A stretch of 60,533 nt of DNA from Bacteroidales bacterium UBA4293 (GCA_002395835.1 DGVD01000003.1:1-60533), one strand, 5' to 3'. Counted from the stretch's first letter, positions 33,868-42,813 are shown. Notes: generated by a model from the letters alone, not told the origin. Numbers and translations: made by a program.

Positions 33868-34254
33868 TCAATAATCAGAATTACTTTTAATATCCAAACC
33901 TAAGTCAGCAAGAGTCTTCTTGGCTTTCGCCTCAATGTCTGGGGTAATAGAGTCTGAAATGGTGTTTACCACCCATATCAGGGCTGTAAAATCATCGGTA
34001 TACCCAAATCCTGCTGCGAAATCGGGAATTAAATCAGCAGGAAGAATAAAATACCCTAGAACACCATAAATTTTCATTTTGGTTCTTACCGGTATAGACT
34101 TGGATTGCAAGACATAAAAAAGTAAAAGAACAGGGTAGATTACTTTGCTCCCAGCTTTCTTGGCATAAGCGGTAATCTTATCCTTTAAATCTTCTTCAGA
34201 ATAGTATTTTTCATATTTTACTAATTCTGTATCTTTTCTCTCGTCTTCCATCAC
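33868..34254 (-). CDS. YkvA-like (DUF1232) membrane protein
   Basis: 128 residues. The DUF1232 signature is YGVLGYFILPADLIPDFAAGFGYTDDFTAL at about residues 62-92, a hydrophobic hairpin with the conserved P-x-D-x-I-P-D. N-terminus charged. Small protein of unknown function, probably membrane associated. Last gene of a minus-strand trio with two lipoproteins (gaps of 4 and 3 bp), so co-transcription is almost certain. Confidence 0.85.
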   Translation of the reverse strand: MMEDERKDTELVKYEKYYSEEDLKDKITAYAKKAGSKVIYPVLLLFYVLQSKSIPVRTKMKIYGVLGYFILPADLIPDFAAGFGYTDDFTALIWVVNTISDSITPDIEAKAKKTLADLGLDIKSNSDY

Positions 34255-34258
34255 AACC

Positions 34259-35125
34259 TTATTTTATTAAGTCTAGCCAATAGCCGAAACGAACGGTAAA
34301 GGTTTCTGTATCCTTCTTACTGTTCAAGCTAAGTTCCATACCTTCCTCATCTAAATAGGTTACTGGAGAATAGATGAAATCGGCAGTTTTGGAGTTGTCT
34401 TCCGAGTGAAAACTGAAAATCTGTGTTTCACCGGATTCTTGAATGTCGCACCTACCTAACATGACGATATCGGGTTCAGATTGAACCAAGGGTGCACCTT
34501 TTTTATAGAAGGATAATCTGTATTGATCTTCCTCATCGTAGTTCGGACGACAATCCAGTCTGATAACTTGATAGGGGCCTTCTTCCGGAATAAGACAATC
34601 ATAGACAGTCCAATCTTCACCCTTCAGGGATTCCGGTAGGGTAGACCATTCTTTTTGAATCTGGGAGTAAAGCAACTGGTTTTCTTTAGCAGAAATGTAG
34701 TTCCAGCCCACTATTCCTCCGTCGAACCAAAAGTACTTACCATCATCAAAGGTGAAGCCTTGCCATCCACCTTCTGACCAATCACTTAATTTTGTATTCT
34801 TCAGAATGTTTATCAAGCTGTCATCAACAAGGGTGTCAAAATAGTTCATTAAAGAAGCACTGTCCTTTATATTATGAAGAGGGTATGGCCTCTGAATAGG
34901 GTAACTCATGAGGGACGCAAACCGTTCTTTATCCTTATAGACGATGGTCATCATTACGTCTTTCAACTGTTCAGATAAGGCAGGGTCACCCGCTACAGAG
35001 TCTCCTTCCCAATAATCTACAGCTTCATCTGGAAGATTACTCGTGTTATTCCCTCCAGCACATTGTGTGAGGATAAAGCCTCCCAGCACCAGAAGTATGA
35101 TAAAAGGAATCAGTGCTTTCTTCAT
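34259..35125 (-). CDS. Lipoprotein of unknown function
   Basis: 288 residues. SPII signal with lipobox LTQCAGG (Cys22). The mature protein is acidic, with a helical segment (SEQLKDVMMTIVYKDKERFA) followed by beta-rich sequence with many aromatic residues (GGWQGFTFDDGKYFWFDGG). It resembles the broad Bacteroides DUF4738-like lipoproteins, but I cannot place it firmly. Sits between the Tyr-rich lipoprotein and the YkvA-like gene with tiny gaps. Role unknown. Confidence 0.6.
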   Translation of the reverse strand: MKKALIPFIILLVLGGFILTQCAGGNNTSNLPDEAVDYWEGDSVAGDPALSEQLKDVMMTIVYKDKERFASLMSYPIQRPYPLHNIKDSASLMNYFDTLVDDSLINILKNTKLSDWSEGGWQGFTFDDGKYFWFDGGIVGWNYISAKENQLLYSQIQKEWSTLPESLKGEDWTVYDCLIPEEGPYQVIRLDCRPNYDEEDQYRLSFYKKGAPLVQSEPDIVMLGRCDIQESGETQIFSFHSEDNSKTADFIYSPVTYLDEEGMELSLNSKKDTETFTVRFGYWLDLIK

Positions 35126-35128
35126 GAT

Positions 35129-35683
35129 TTATTTTGCTGTATGTCTCATAATACGAACAGGCTTCTCAGCAGAATCAGCTGCACGAGTGGTTCCGTCTGG
35201 ACCTACAGCACGAGTTCTCCATCCATAATCATAGCGACCCCAGTGTGGGGATGAAGTATGAACCAAATCGAATGCCTCATAATCTCTATCGTAGTAAATT
35301 CTACCATAGAAATGATTATTGTTCAGTCTATAATCATGAATAGATATTTCAGTATAATATGGTTCATCCACAAAGTGAATATAGATAACACCATTTCTTA
35401 CTTGCCAATTTATATGACTATAATAATAGGAATATGGAGAATAGTCATCGTAATAGTCAATCCAGTAACCATATCCAGAGGTGTTACTTAATGGGTCGGT
35501 CAAGAATTCCAGCTCTGTATAACTAGCCCAGTATTCCACACCATCATAGTAATACCCCATAAACATGTCGCCTTCCCATGTTCCTTCCAGGGTATAAGCA
35601 GTCATTTCATCATCACAAGATGAAAGAGAGATGGTTCCAAGTCCCATCACTAAAACAATCAAGATAGAAATTAGTTTTTTCAT
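35129..35683 (-). CDS. Tyr-rich small lipoprotein
   Basis: 184 residues. SPII signal with SLSSC at about residue 23. The mature part is notably rich in Tyr, Asp and Gly, with stretches such as YDDYSPYSYYYSHINW, and looks like a beta-sandwich/lipocalin-type lipoprotein in pattern only. The C-terminal ~30 residues (WRTRAVGPDGTTRAADSAEKPVRI) are basic and different in character. No family recognised. First gene of the minus-strand trio ending in YkvA-like. Confidence 0.6.
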   Translation of the reverse strand: MKKLISILIVLVMGLGTISLSSCDDEMTAYTLEGTWEGDMFMGYYYDGVEYWASYTELEFLTDPLSNTSGYGYWIDYYDDYSPYSYYYSHINWQVRNGVIYIHFVDEPYYTEISIHDYRLNNNHFYGRIYYDRDYEAFDLVHTSSPHWGRYDYGWRTRAVGPDGTTRAADSAEKPVRIMRHTAK

Positions 35684-35829
35684 TTTTTCCTTTAATTAGT
35701 TAAACAATTCTAGTTCTCTTACGATGCAAAAATAATAAAATTCATAATACTCTCGATAAGAAACCAACAAAATAAACAATTTTGATTACTTTTATCCAAA
35801 TAGAACTCATTTTATTCCGTCTTTTTCTT

Positions 35830-35837
35830 TACTTTTG
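35830..35837 (+). promoter_or_regulatory. -7 element of the thioredoxin-like gene
   Basis: TACTTTTG followed by C, 29 bp upstream of the ATG at 35867. Confidence 0.55.
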
Positions 35838-35866
35838 CAAAAAATCAAATATAACTAAAATTTATC

Positions 35867-36349
35867 ATGATGAAAAAGATTCTTGTTTCACTTTTTCTGC
35901 TCTTGACAGTAACTCTTGTCAATGCACAAGATAAAAAGCAGTATTACAACGAAGACTTGAATGGCATGGAGCAAATAGACCAGGCTATAGCTCAAGCTAA
36001 AAGTGAGGGTAAAAATGTATTATGCCAGGTGGGAGGCAACTGGTGCCCTTGGTGTATTCGTTTTGCTGACTACATTGGTGCAGATGAGGAAATTAAAAAA
36101 ATAGTAGATGACAATTTCGTCTATATTCATGTGAATTATTCCAAAAAGAACCGGAATCATGAAGCCATGAAGAGATTGGGAAATTGTACACGTTTCGGAT
36201 TTCCAGTCTTAGTAGTCTTGAACGATGAGGGTAATGTGGTTCATATTCAAGACTCCGGATTACTAGAAGAAGGAGAAGGATACAGTAAAAAGAAAGTTCA
36301 AAGTTTCTTTACGCACTGGACTCCGAAAGCTATACGAGGAGAAAAATAA
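35867..36349 (+). CDS. Secreted thioredoxin-fold protein
   Basis: 160 residues with a signal peptide (MMKKILVSLFLLLTVTLVNA-QD). The active-site motif is CPWC (Cys60-Cys63) in GGNWCPWCIRFADYI; the cis-Pro strand is FGFPVLVVLNDEGNVVH. The Trp-Cys-Pro-Trp-Cys spelling resembles DUF255/thioredoxin_7-type proteins in place of WCGPC. Likely a periplasmic disulfide reductase or isomerase; the partner is unknown. Monocistronic with a bidirectional terminator. Confidence 0.85.
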   Translation: MMKKILVSLFLLLTVTLVNAQDKKQYYNEDLNGMEQIDQAIAQAKSEGKNVLCQVGGNWCPWCIRFADYIGADEEIKKIVDDNFVYIHVNYSKKNRNHEAMKRLGNCTRFGFPVLVVLNDEGNVVHIQDSGLLEEGEGYSKKKVQSFFTHWTPKAIRGEK

Positions 36350-36352
36350 AAG

Positions 36353-36385
36353 AAAAGGGCCCAGATTGAATCTGTGCCCTTTTTC
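36353..36385. terminator. Bidirectional terminator after the thioredoxin-like gene
   Basis: AAAAGGGC..CAGATT pairs with AATCTG..GCCCTTTT between convergent genes; A/T tracts on both sides. Confidence 0.8.
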
Positions 36386-36390
36386 ATTTC

Positions 36391-37119
36391 TTATTTTCTT
36401 TTTGTCAGATACTTGATTCTGAGTAATCGGATTTCTTCAGGATTATAGGCATCTTTAAATTCATGGAGTGCCTTCTGAAGATTTCCACCGTTTTCATCGA
36501 AGAATCCTACCACTTCTTCAATATTGTCTTCTGTGAACACTTCTTCCAGGAAGTAATCTATGTTGATGTGAGTTCCTGCTTGAACAATGGATTCCAATTC
36601 ATCCAGAACCACATCGAAATCTATTCCTTGAGATTCTGCAAAATCGTCCAAAGCCTTTTGATTGTCGATAGCATGAATCAACTTAATCTTCATGGAAGAT
36701 TTCTTGTTCAATTGGTTTGCTGGCTTTTTGATAGGGGCATCTTTCTCTATTTCCTCCATCAGCTCGTCAATGGAATCATCTATCGTTGCATCTTCCACAT
36801 CTTCGTCGTCGTCATAATTCACAACGAACGACTTTGGTCTCTTCTGGAATTTCTTTCCACTGGCTGTAAAGGTGTAAGTCTGATTATCTGAATCATATTC
36901 TATAAGACCTTTTTTTACAGCCTCTTTGATTACCACTTCGATGTAGGCATCTTCTTCCCCTTGAACAATGCCATAAGTTTCTAAATCTGTTTTTCCTGAT
37001 TCTTCTATGTCTTCATTGTCATGACCACAAATGAAGTCCATGAAGTATTCTTTCTGCACTGGAACTTCTAATTCCATCAGTGCTTCAATAATCTTACTTA
37101 AAATATCTTTTGCCTCCAA
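36391..37119 (-). CDS. RecQ C-terminus-like protein without helicase
   Basis: 242 residues. Two separate regions: an N-terminal winged-helix-like part (about 1-85: MEAKDILSKIIEALMELEVPV...GLIEYDSDNQTYTFTASGKKF) and a C-terminal helical domain (about 155-242) with NIDYFLEEVF...EEIRLLRIKYLTKRK. The latter closely recalls the last domain of Bacteroidetes RecQ helicases. Between them is an acidic linker (DDDEDVEDATIDDSIDELMEEIEKD). No helicase domain is present. It may bind DNA or a RecQ-interacting partner; this is inference. It is the only gene of its unit. Confidence 0.65.
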   Translation of the reverse strand: MEAKDILSKIIEALMELEVPVQKEYFMDFICGHDNEDIEESGKTDLETYGIVQGEEDAYIEVVIKEAVKKGLIEYDSDNQTYTFTASGKKFQKRPKSFVVNYDDDEDVEDATIDDSIDELMEEIEKDAPIKKPANQLNKKSSMKIKLIHAIDNQKALDDFAESQGIDFDVVLDELESIVQAGTHINIDYFLEEVFTEDNIEEVVGFFDENGGNLQKALHEFKDAYNPEEIRLLRIKYLTKRK

Positions 37120-37151
37120 AATAATACTAATTTAGGTTGTCTATCGGGGCG

Positions 37152-37159
37152 CAAAGATA
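37152..37159 (-). promoter_or_regulatory. -7 element of the RecQ-C-terminus-like gene
   Basis: Minus-strand TATCTTTG, 32 bp upstream of the ATG. Confidence 0.6.
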
Positions 37160-37237
37160 AAAACAATCTGAGAAAAACAATATCTATTCAAAGTTTTTTT
37201 TCATTTTCAAATGTTAAAAGGAGAAAAAGAACCATTT

Positions 37238-38362
37238 TTAGCTGCTTTCCTTACCAAAAGGATAACCCGTAAGCAGGTCAATGATGTCTTGTGACTTATC
37301 TGTGAGGGTAAGCATAAGGTTCTTGTACCTGCCTGCTTCCAGCAAATTCTCAAGCAAATTATAAACCGGCATTACCTTCGTCCAGTATTCTGTTCCTAGG
37401 AATATCATCGGACTGGCATAACCGAAACTCAAGTAATGGTTCTGAACAGCATCTTGGAAAATCTCCTGCATGGTACCTGCACTTCCTGGAGTGTAGATGA
37501 CACCTCCTTTGGCTATGGTTAAGATGCCATCTTCACGAATGGCATTCTCAAAGTATTTAGCGATGTGGGTAGCAAATGGGGTAGAAGGTTCATGTCCGTA
37601 AAGCCAGGTAGGAATGCCTAAACTATAATAATTCTTCTGAGGATAATCTCTTACTACTACTAATGCGGTATGGAGCCATCCTTCATCATGGAAACTTGGT
37701 GCAGAAGAGACTACAGCTATCGCTTCATCTACTTCCTCCTGCGTTCTGCCAGCCATCCAGGCACCCAGGTGAGTAGCTTCCATGGCACCAGGACCTCCAC
37801 CACTAACCATGAGAAATCCTTTTTCCGTGAGCTCTTTGCTGATGTGTACTATCTGACGGAAAATAGGGTCGGTACGCAGAAGACCATGCCCTCCCATGAT
37901 ACCTACCACCATCTGTGGATCATATTTTTCCAGAAAATCTTGCATGGCATCGGTCATGGCATGATCATGGAGGGAACGAGCCAGAGTCTCCTTGATATCC
38001 AGAGCATGTTTTCCCGTACGAAGATAATGTTCGTAGACTTTCGCATCAAAATAGCTGTCGTAGGTGGTCGGGTCTTCTATATTATACCCTTTATATAAAT
38101 CGTATGCATTATATAATTGGCTCCGGTAGACATTGTACGGCACTTTCATTTTAGGAAAGATAAGACTGGTGGAGTCTATTTTTCTTCGTACTGAATCGGG
38201 GAGGGTACAGCCTAAAAAGATACAATCCTCAAAAGTGCATTCTTTTAATCGAGAACTAGCTTGAGTAAAATCGATGTTTTGAAAGGCCATGTGACGTAAA
38301 TCTCGGTCTTTCTCCATTAATACATCCAGCTGTTGAATGGTGTGTATTTCTTTATAAGCCAT
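37238..38362 (-). CDS. LOG-family nucleotide hydrolase with N-terminal extension
   Basis: 374 residues. Residues ~150-350 match the LOG/lysine-decarboxylase-like Rossmann fold: VGIMGGHGLLRTD, LMVSGGGPGAMEATHLG and the nucleotide-site motif TPGSAGTMQE (usual PGGxGTxxE, here with Ser). These enzymes cleave the glycosidic bond of nucleoside 5'-monophosphates; length and layout recall the E. coli PpnN/YgdH group. The first ~45 residues have a pentapeptide-repeat-like pattern (HMAFQNIDFTQASSRLKECTFEDC). Diverges from patatin with a shared 72-bp region. Confidence 0.8.
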   Translation of the reverse strand: MAYKEIHTIQQLDVLMEKDRDLRHMAFQNIDFTQASSRLKECTFEDCIFLGCTLPDSVRRKIDSTSLIFPKMKVPYNVYRSQLYNAYDLYKGYNIEDPTTYDSYFDAKVYEHYLRTGKHALDIKETLARSLHDHAMTDAMQDFLEKYDPQMVVGIMGGHGLLRTDPIFRQIVHISKELTEKGFLMVSGGGPGAMEATHLGAWMAGRTQEEVDEAIAVVSSAPSFHDEGWLHTALVVVRDYPQKNYYSLGIPTWLYGHEPSTPFATHIAKYFENAIREDGILTIAKGGVIYTPGSAGTMQEIFQDAVQNHYLSFGYASPMIFLGTEYWTKVMPVYNLLENLLEAGRYKNLMLTLTDKSQDIIDLLTGYPFGKESS

Positions 38363-38388
38363 ACTTAAGAAGTTTTAAAATATCATGA

Positions 38389-38396
38389 CAAAGATA
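38389..38396 (-). promoter_or_regulatory. -7 element of the LOG-family gene
   Basis: Minus-strand TATCTTTG, 26 bp upstream of the LOG ATG, facing the plus-strand TAACTTTG at 38419-38426 that serves patatin. Confidence 0.5.
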
Positions 38397-38434
38397 ACAA
38401 AAATAAAGAGGATTTCCTAACTTTGTAGCATTAA

Positions 38435-39298
38435 ATGCGAAAGAAAAAGATGAAACGTGGATTAGTACTAGAGGGTGGTGGTATGCGCTGTATGTATACA
38501 GTGGGTATCCTGGATGTTTTCATGGAGAATAAGATAGATTTCGATGGAATCATCGGTGTCTCTGCTGGTGCTGCTTTTGGCTGTAATTATAAGTCGAAGC
38601 AAATAGGTAGGGCACTAAGATACAATAAGAGATTTGCGAAGGACCCCAGATACAGTGGGTTCCGCTCTTGGATTACCACAGGTGACCTGATCAACAAGCA
38701 GATGGCTTACCATGATGTACCTATCAAGTATGACCCATTTGACATGGACACTTTCCTGAAAAATCCCATGAGGTTTGAACTGGTTTGTACGAATGTGGAA
38801 AATGGTGCTCCCGTTTATCATACCCTTGAAAATGGAGACATTCATGAGTTCCTGGAATGGATTCGTGCTTCTGCCTCCATGCCTTTAGTTTCTAATGCCG
38901 TGAAAATAGGGGATTACAAGTTGCTTGATGGAGGTATTTCCGATTCCATTCCTCTAAAGCATTTCCAGCAGGAAGGGTTCGAAAAGAACATCGTGATTCT
39001 TTCCCAACCCGCAGGTTTCCGTAAGAAGCAGACGAAACTGACACCCATCTTCAAACTTTTCTGCAAATATCCAGCCATTGCTGATGCCATGGCACACCGT
39101 CATTTAATGTATAATGATCAGTTAGATTACATAGAAGCTGAAGAAAAGAAGGGGAATACGTTCTTAATTTATCCGGAAACGGCATTGAATATCGGTCGTG
39201 CAGAAATGAACACCGAAAAGATGGATAAGGTTTATCAGATGGGACGGAAAAAGGGTGAGAAAATTTTAAATGAAGTAATTGACTTTCTGAAAGATTAA
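38435..39298 (+). CDS. Patatin-like phospholipase
   Basis: 287 residues, cytoplasmic. LEGGGMRCMYTVGIL gives the oxyanion Gly-rich loop (13-16), GVSAG the nucleophile (Ser43), and LDGGISD the catalytic Asp (165): the full Ser-Asp dyad of bacterial patatins. A second in-frame ATG at 38450 would remove only MRKKK, and the short distance to the -7 element (38419-38426) makes the later start equally possible. Lipid acyl hydrolase. It is followed 3 bp later by a sugar acetyltransferase on the same strand, so the pair is one operon. Confidence 0.9.
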   Translation: MRKKKMKRGLVLEGGGMRCMYTVGILDVFMENKIDFDGIIGVSAGAAFGCNYKSKQIGRALRYNKRFAKDPRYSGFRSWITTGDLINKQMAYHDVPIKYDPFDMDTFLKNPMRFELVCTNVENGAPVYHTLENGDIHEFLEWIRASASMPLVSNAVKIGDYKLLDGGISDSIPLKHFQQEGFEKNIVILSQPAGFRKKQTKLTPIFKLFCKYPAIADAMAHRHLMYNDQLDYIEAEEKKGNTFLIYPETALNIGRAEMNTEKMDKVYQMGRKKGEKILNEVIDFLKD

Positions 39299-39301
39299 GC
39301 G

Positions 39302-39907
39302 ATGGTGGAATCCGATGAATTCATGAAAATACGTACGCAGGAGAAGGGGTACTGTCATATTCAGGACGGCCCAGGTTCTGAACTGCAAGTGAGGGCAAAA
39401 CATCTTTGCTGTAAATACAATAAAACCTCTCCTGATGAAGAGAAGAAACGGTATGAAATCTTGCATGAACTGCTAGGAACTTGCCCTAAAGCTTTTGTTA
39501 TACAACCAAGTTTCCAGTGTGATTATGGGTTCAACATCCATATTCACGGCTTTTCTTTTATTAATTACAACTGTTGCCTGCTGGATACTTCACCCATTCA
39601 CATCGGTCACATGACGTTCATCGCCCCAGGATGTGTTATCAGTTGTGCTGGTCATGCCATTCACCCTCTGCAAAGAGCTAAGGGTGTGAGCACTTCTAAA
39701 CCTATTTATATAGAAGACAATGTGTGGATAGGAGCCAACTGCACCATTTGTGGTGGTGTACGGATAGGGAAAGGTTCCGTTATCGGTGCTGGAAGTGTGG
39801 TTACAAAGGACATTCCAGCAGGGGTAGTGGCTGCAGGAGTTCCTTGTAAAGTTCTTCATGAAATCACCGATGAAGACCTTATTCCGGAATCTGAGATTCT
39901 TCGATGA
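39302..39907 (+). CDS. Hexapeptide-repeat sugar O-acetyltransferase
   Basis: 201 residues. Left-handed beta-helix acetyltransferase of the maltose/galactoside acetyltransferase (LacA/Maa) group: N-terminal helical part, then INYNCCLLDTSPIHIGHMTFIAPGCVISCAGHAIHPLQR with the catalytic-type His in the AGHAIHP region, DNVWIGANCTICGGVRIGKGSVIGAGSVVTKDIPAG. Transfers acetyl from acetyl-CoA to sugars. The 3' end overlaps the convergent nhaC-like gene by 29 bp. Operon with patatin. Confidence 0.9.
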   Translation: MVESDEFMKIRTQEKGYCHIQDGPGSELQVRAKHLCCKYNKTSPDEEKKRYEILHELLGTCPKAFVIQPSFQCDYGFNIHIHGFSFINYNCCLLDTSPIHIGHMTFIAPGCVISCAGHAIHPLQRAKGVSTSKPIYIEDNVWIGANCTICGGVRIGKGSVIGAGSVVTKDIPAGVVAAGVPCKVLHEITDEDLIPESEILR

Positions 39908-41339
39908 CAGGTTGTTTTCTGAACACCTTATACCCGATGAAAGCAACGATTACACTCATGAACGGGCTCATTATATTGAACACGCAGTAGGGTAGATAGG
40001 TCAGGGTAGAAATGTTCAGTATCGTTGCTTGAGTCATGCCGCACGTACTCCATGGAACCAGTGGGGAAGTGGCAGTAGCAGAATCTTCTATTGCTCTGGA
40101 AAGCAACCGGTTCTCATACCCGTTTTTCTCGTAGATTTTATTGAAGATGTTGGCACACAGTATGATGGAAAGGTACTGATCACTCACGGTGGTGTTAAAG
40201 AACATTCCCGATGCCACGGTAGAACCCACTAAACTGGTGCGTGTCTTGGTGAACTTGGTGAAGATCTGAGCCACATCTTGAAGCATCCCACTTGCTTTCA
40301 TGCAGGAACCGAAGCACATGGCACAGAGGATGAGCCAAACAGTATTCAACATGCCTCCCATGCCTCGGGTAGCCACTAGCTGGTCAATGTCTGCATTTCC
40401 CGTAAGGATTTGGGTGGAACCGTAAAGCCCTTTCAGTATACCATCTACCAGAGCTCCGTTTGAAACTTCTTTAGAACCAGCTATTTGAGCAATGATTTCC
40501 GGTTGGAAAATGATGGCAAATACAGCTGCAAGCATGGAAGACAGGAATAAAACTGCGATAGCTGGCATTTTTTTAGCTATCATAATTCCCGTAACGATAG
40601 GTACCACCAACAACCATAAAGACAGGTTGAATGTCTTGGAAAGTGTTTCTGTATATTCGTTTAACAGACTCACATCTTTCAATTCATGACTGAACCCAAC
40701 GATTCCAAATACCAATAACGCAATAATCAAGGAAGGAACGGTGGTCATCAACATGTATCTGATATGCGTAAAGAGGGGAGTTCCCGACATGGAAGATGCT
40801 AAAACTGTGGTATCAGAAAGAGGGGAGACTTTATCTCCAAAATAGGCTCCAGAGATGATGGCTCCAGCTATCCAACCTTCACTGAACCCTTGAGCCTTAC
40901 CAATTCCCAGCAGAGCAATTCCCACCGTAGCAATAGTAGTCCAAGAAGACCCCGTCATTACACTTACTACGCAGCAAATCAGGCAAGTACAAAGCAAATA
41001 AAACTGAGGATGAATGATTTGAATGCCATAATATATTAAGGTTGGGACAATGCCACTAACCATCCAAATGCCTGATAAACAACCTATTAGCAAAAGAATA
41101 ATAATGGAAGCAGTGATAGTGTTGAAACTTTTAAATGTAGCATCTTCAATATCAGCCCATTTCATTTTATAGCAGAAAACAGCTATCAGTCCACAAATAC
41201 CTGTGGAAAATAATAACGCTATCTGACTGCCTCCAGCCAATGCATCACTACCATATAAACGTATGACCAGTGAAAGCGATAAAATCAAAAATACCACTGG
41301 CACATAGGAGAGCCATCGGTTACTCGTTTTAGTTGTCAT
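39879..41339 (-). CDS. nhaC: NhaC-type Na+/H+ antiporter
   Basis: 486 residues from the ATG at 41339; an earlier frame to 41432 lies upstream of the -7 element at 41361-41368. About 11-12 membrane segments. Family landmarks: AGAIISGAYFGDKVSPLSDTTVLASS and GVGxTLGTIxPW-type ATSPLVPWSTCGM near the C-terminus, both typical of NhaC. Electrogenic sodium/proton antiport in the inner membrane, maintaining pH and sodium homeostasis. The convergent acetyltransferase overlaps its 3' end by 29 bp. Confidence 0.9.
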   Translation of the reverse strand: MTTKTSNRWLSYVPVVFLILSLSLVIRLYGSDALAGGSQIALLFSTGICGLIAVFCYKMKWADIEDATFKSFNTITASIIILLLIGCLSGIWMVSGIVPTLIYYGIQIIHPQFYLLCTCLICCVVSVMTGSSWTTIATVGIALLGIGKAQGFSEGWIAGAIISGAYFGDKVSPLSDTTVLASSMSGTPLFTHIRYMLMTTVPSLIIALLVFGIVGFSHELKDVSLLNEYTETLSKTFNLSLWLLVVPIVTGIMIAKKMPAIAVLFLSSMLAAVFAIIFQPEIIAQIAGSKEVSNGALVDGILKGLYGSTQILTGNADIDQLVATRGMGGMLNTVWLILCAMCFGSCMKASGMLQDVAQIFTKFTKTRTSLVGSTVASGMFFNTTVSDQYLSIILCANIFNKIYEKNGYENRLLSRAIEDSATATSPLVPWSTCGMTQATILNISTLTYLPYCVFNIMSPFMSVIVAFIGYKVFRKQPVIEESQIPE

Positions 41340-41360
41340 TGTAGATTTGTATTTTGTCTG

Positions 41361-41368
41361 CAAAGGTA
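41361..41368 (-). promoter_or_regulatory. -7 element of nhaC
   Basis: Minus-strand TACCTTTG, 22 bp upstream of the ATG at 41339. Confidence 0.6.
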
Positions 41369-41440
41369 ATTGTTTTTTCTGATATTTTGATAAAAAGTTG
41401 TTCCGTTTAGAATTTACTCTCTGCATTTTCATTTATGTCA

Positions 41441-41525
41441 TTAACTAGCGATTTTTTATTCTCCAGTTAGGGAAATATTTTTCTCCTTAAGGGGAGAAAA
41501 TTCTGCCTCCTTAATCACTAGTTAA
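41441..41525 (+). repeat. Dispersed palindromic repeat, copy A (MITE-like)
   Basis: An 85-bp element in the 343-bp gap between nhaC and the Rid-family gene. Terminal inverted repeats TTAACTAGCGA/TCACTAGTTAA (one mismatch) flank a core CTCCTTAAGGGGAG palindrome. The internal ~70 bp, in reverse orientation, is found again at 55923-55999. The rest of the gap holds A/T-rich sequence and the promoters of the next gene. Confidence 0.75.
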
Positions 41526-41619
41526 ATTTATCTCAAAATTTTGTATTTTTCCCGTAATAGGGCATTTCATAATTTCTTACATTTTCTATTAAACATAATC
41601 ATGATTCAAAAATAATCTT

Positions 41620-41664
41620 TATCTTTGCCAAACTTTGCTGAAATAAATAAATTATGTATCTTTG
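41620..41664 (+). promoter_or_regulatory. Two candidate -7 elements for the Rid-family gene
   Basis: TATCTTTG occurs at 41620-41627 and again at 41657-41664, the latter 18 bp upstream of the ATG. Either or both may be used. Confidence 0.5.
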
Positions 41665-41682
41665 TGCAATTTTTAGAAAAAT

Positions 41683-42813
41683 ATGAAAAGAAAGACTTTA
41701 TTATTTAAAGAACAAGGCGTCACCGCACAATATTCTATATTTGGGGAGAATCATTCTTTGGAAATGCATGTAATTTTTCATGTGGAACCACGAGGTGAAC
41801 TTTTTGATGGACAGTACGCTCGTGTCAAAGAAGCATTTTCTCTCTTCCTATCTAATTATCCTACTTTTAAACCGATATTCAAGAGATTTTTCCTGAGCGA
41901 TGCCACGAATCAATCTCCTTTGATTCCCAAGGAACAAAACTGCTGTGTTTCCATCATTCAGCAACCTCCTTTGGATGCCAGTAAACTAGCTGTTTGGTGT
42001 TATCTGGCTACTGATGTAAAAGTCAAAGGTGAATCTGGAAAAGTTTCTGTAGAACATGGAAGTTTTACCGATTATTTCCATGGAACCATGTATGATCCTT
42101 CCGGAGATTCTTATCATCAGACGAAGAAAATTCTAGAAAGCTACGAGAAGCAATTGACTGAGAATGAGATGACTATGACCGACAATTGCCTTCGTACTTG
42201 GTTCTTTATCCGGGATGTGGATACGCAATATGCGGGTATGGTTAAAGCCAGAAGAGAGAATTTCGTGGAGCAAGGATTGACGGAAAAGACACATTATATA
42301 GCTAGTACTGGAATTGGTGGAAATCCTGCTCATCCCAGTGCGCTTGTCCAGATGGATGCCTATTCAGTTAAAGGATTGAAACCCAATCAGTTCAAGCACC
42401 TGTATGCTTCTACTCATTTGAATCCTACCTATGAATATGGGGTTACTTTTGAACGTGGTACGGTGGTTCTCTATGGTGATCGTTCGCACGTTTTAATCAG
42501 TGGAACTGCCAGCATCGACAACAAAGGAAATGTGCTTTACGTTGGAAACGTGGAAAAACAGTGCCACAGACTTTGGGAGAATGTAGAAATGCTTTTAAAA
42601 GAAGGTGGAGCTACGTTCGACGATGTGACTCAGATGATTGTCTATCTGCGTGATGGTGCTGATTATGAGATGATTAAAGAACTGTATCAGAAACGTTTCC
42701 CTGATCATCCGGTGGTATTTACCCTAGCTCCAGTTTGCCGACCAACGTGGTTGATTGAGATGGAATGTCAGGCTATTACGGAAAAGGGAAATTCCAACTT
42801 TGAAAATTTCTAG
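41683..42813 (+). CDS. Rid-family (YjgF/chorismatase-like) protein
   Basis: 376 residues, no signal. The C-terminal ~130 residues show a YjgF/RidA-like fold: VLISGTASIDNKGNVLYVGNVEKQCHRLWENVEMLLKEGGATFDDVTQMIVYLRD. The N-terminal half is a second, divergent RidA-like or chorismatase-like region (tandem fold as in FkbO/Hyg5-type enzymes). RidA proteins deaminate reactive enamines; chorismatases hydrolyse chorismate; the sequence does not decide between them. Monocistronic, with a strong bidirectional terminator after it. Confidence 0.75.
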   Translation: MKRKTLLFKEQGVTAQYSIFGENHSLEMHVIFHVEPRGELFDGQYARVKEAFSLFLSNYPTFKPIFKRFFLSDATNQSPLIPKEQNCCVSIIQQPPLDASKLAVWCYLATDVKVKGESGKVSVEHGSFTDYFHGTMYDPSGDSYHQTKKILESYEKQLTENEMTMTDNCLRTWFFIRDVDTQYAGMVKARRENFVEQGLTEKTHYIASTGIGGNPAHPSALVQMDAYSVKGLKPNQFKHLYASTHLNPTYEYGVTFERGTVVLYGDRSHVLISGTASIDNKGNVLYVGNVEKQCHRLWENVEMLLKEGGATFDDVTQMIVYLRDGADYEMIKELYQKRFPDHPVVFTLAPVCRPTWLIEMECQAITEKGNSNFENF

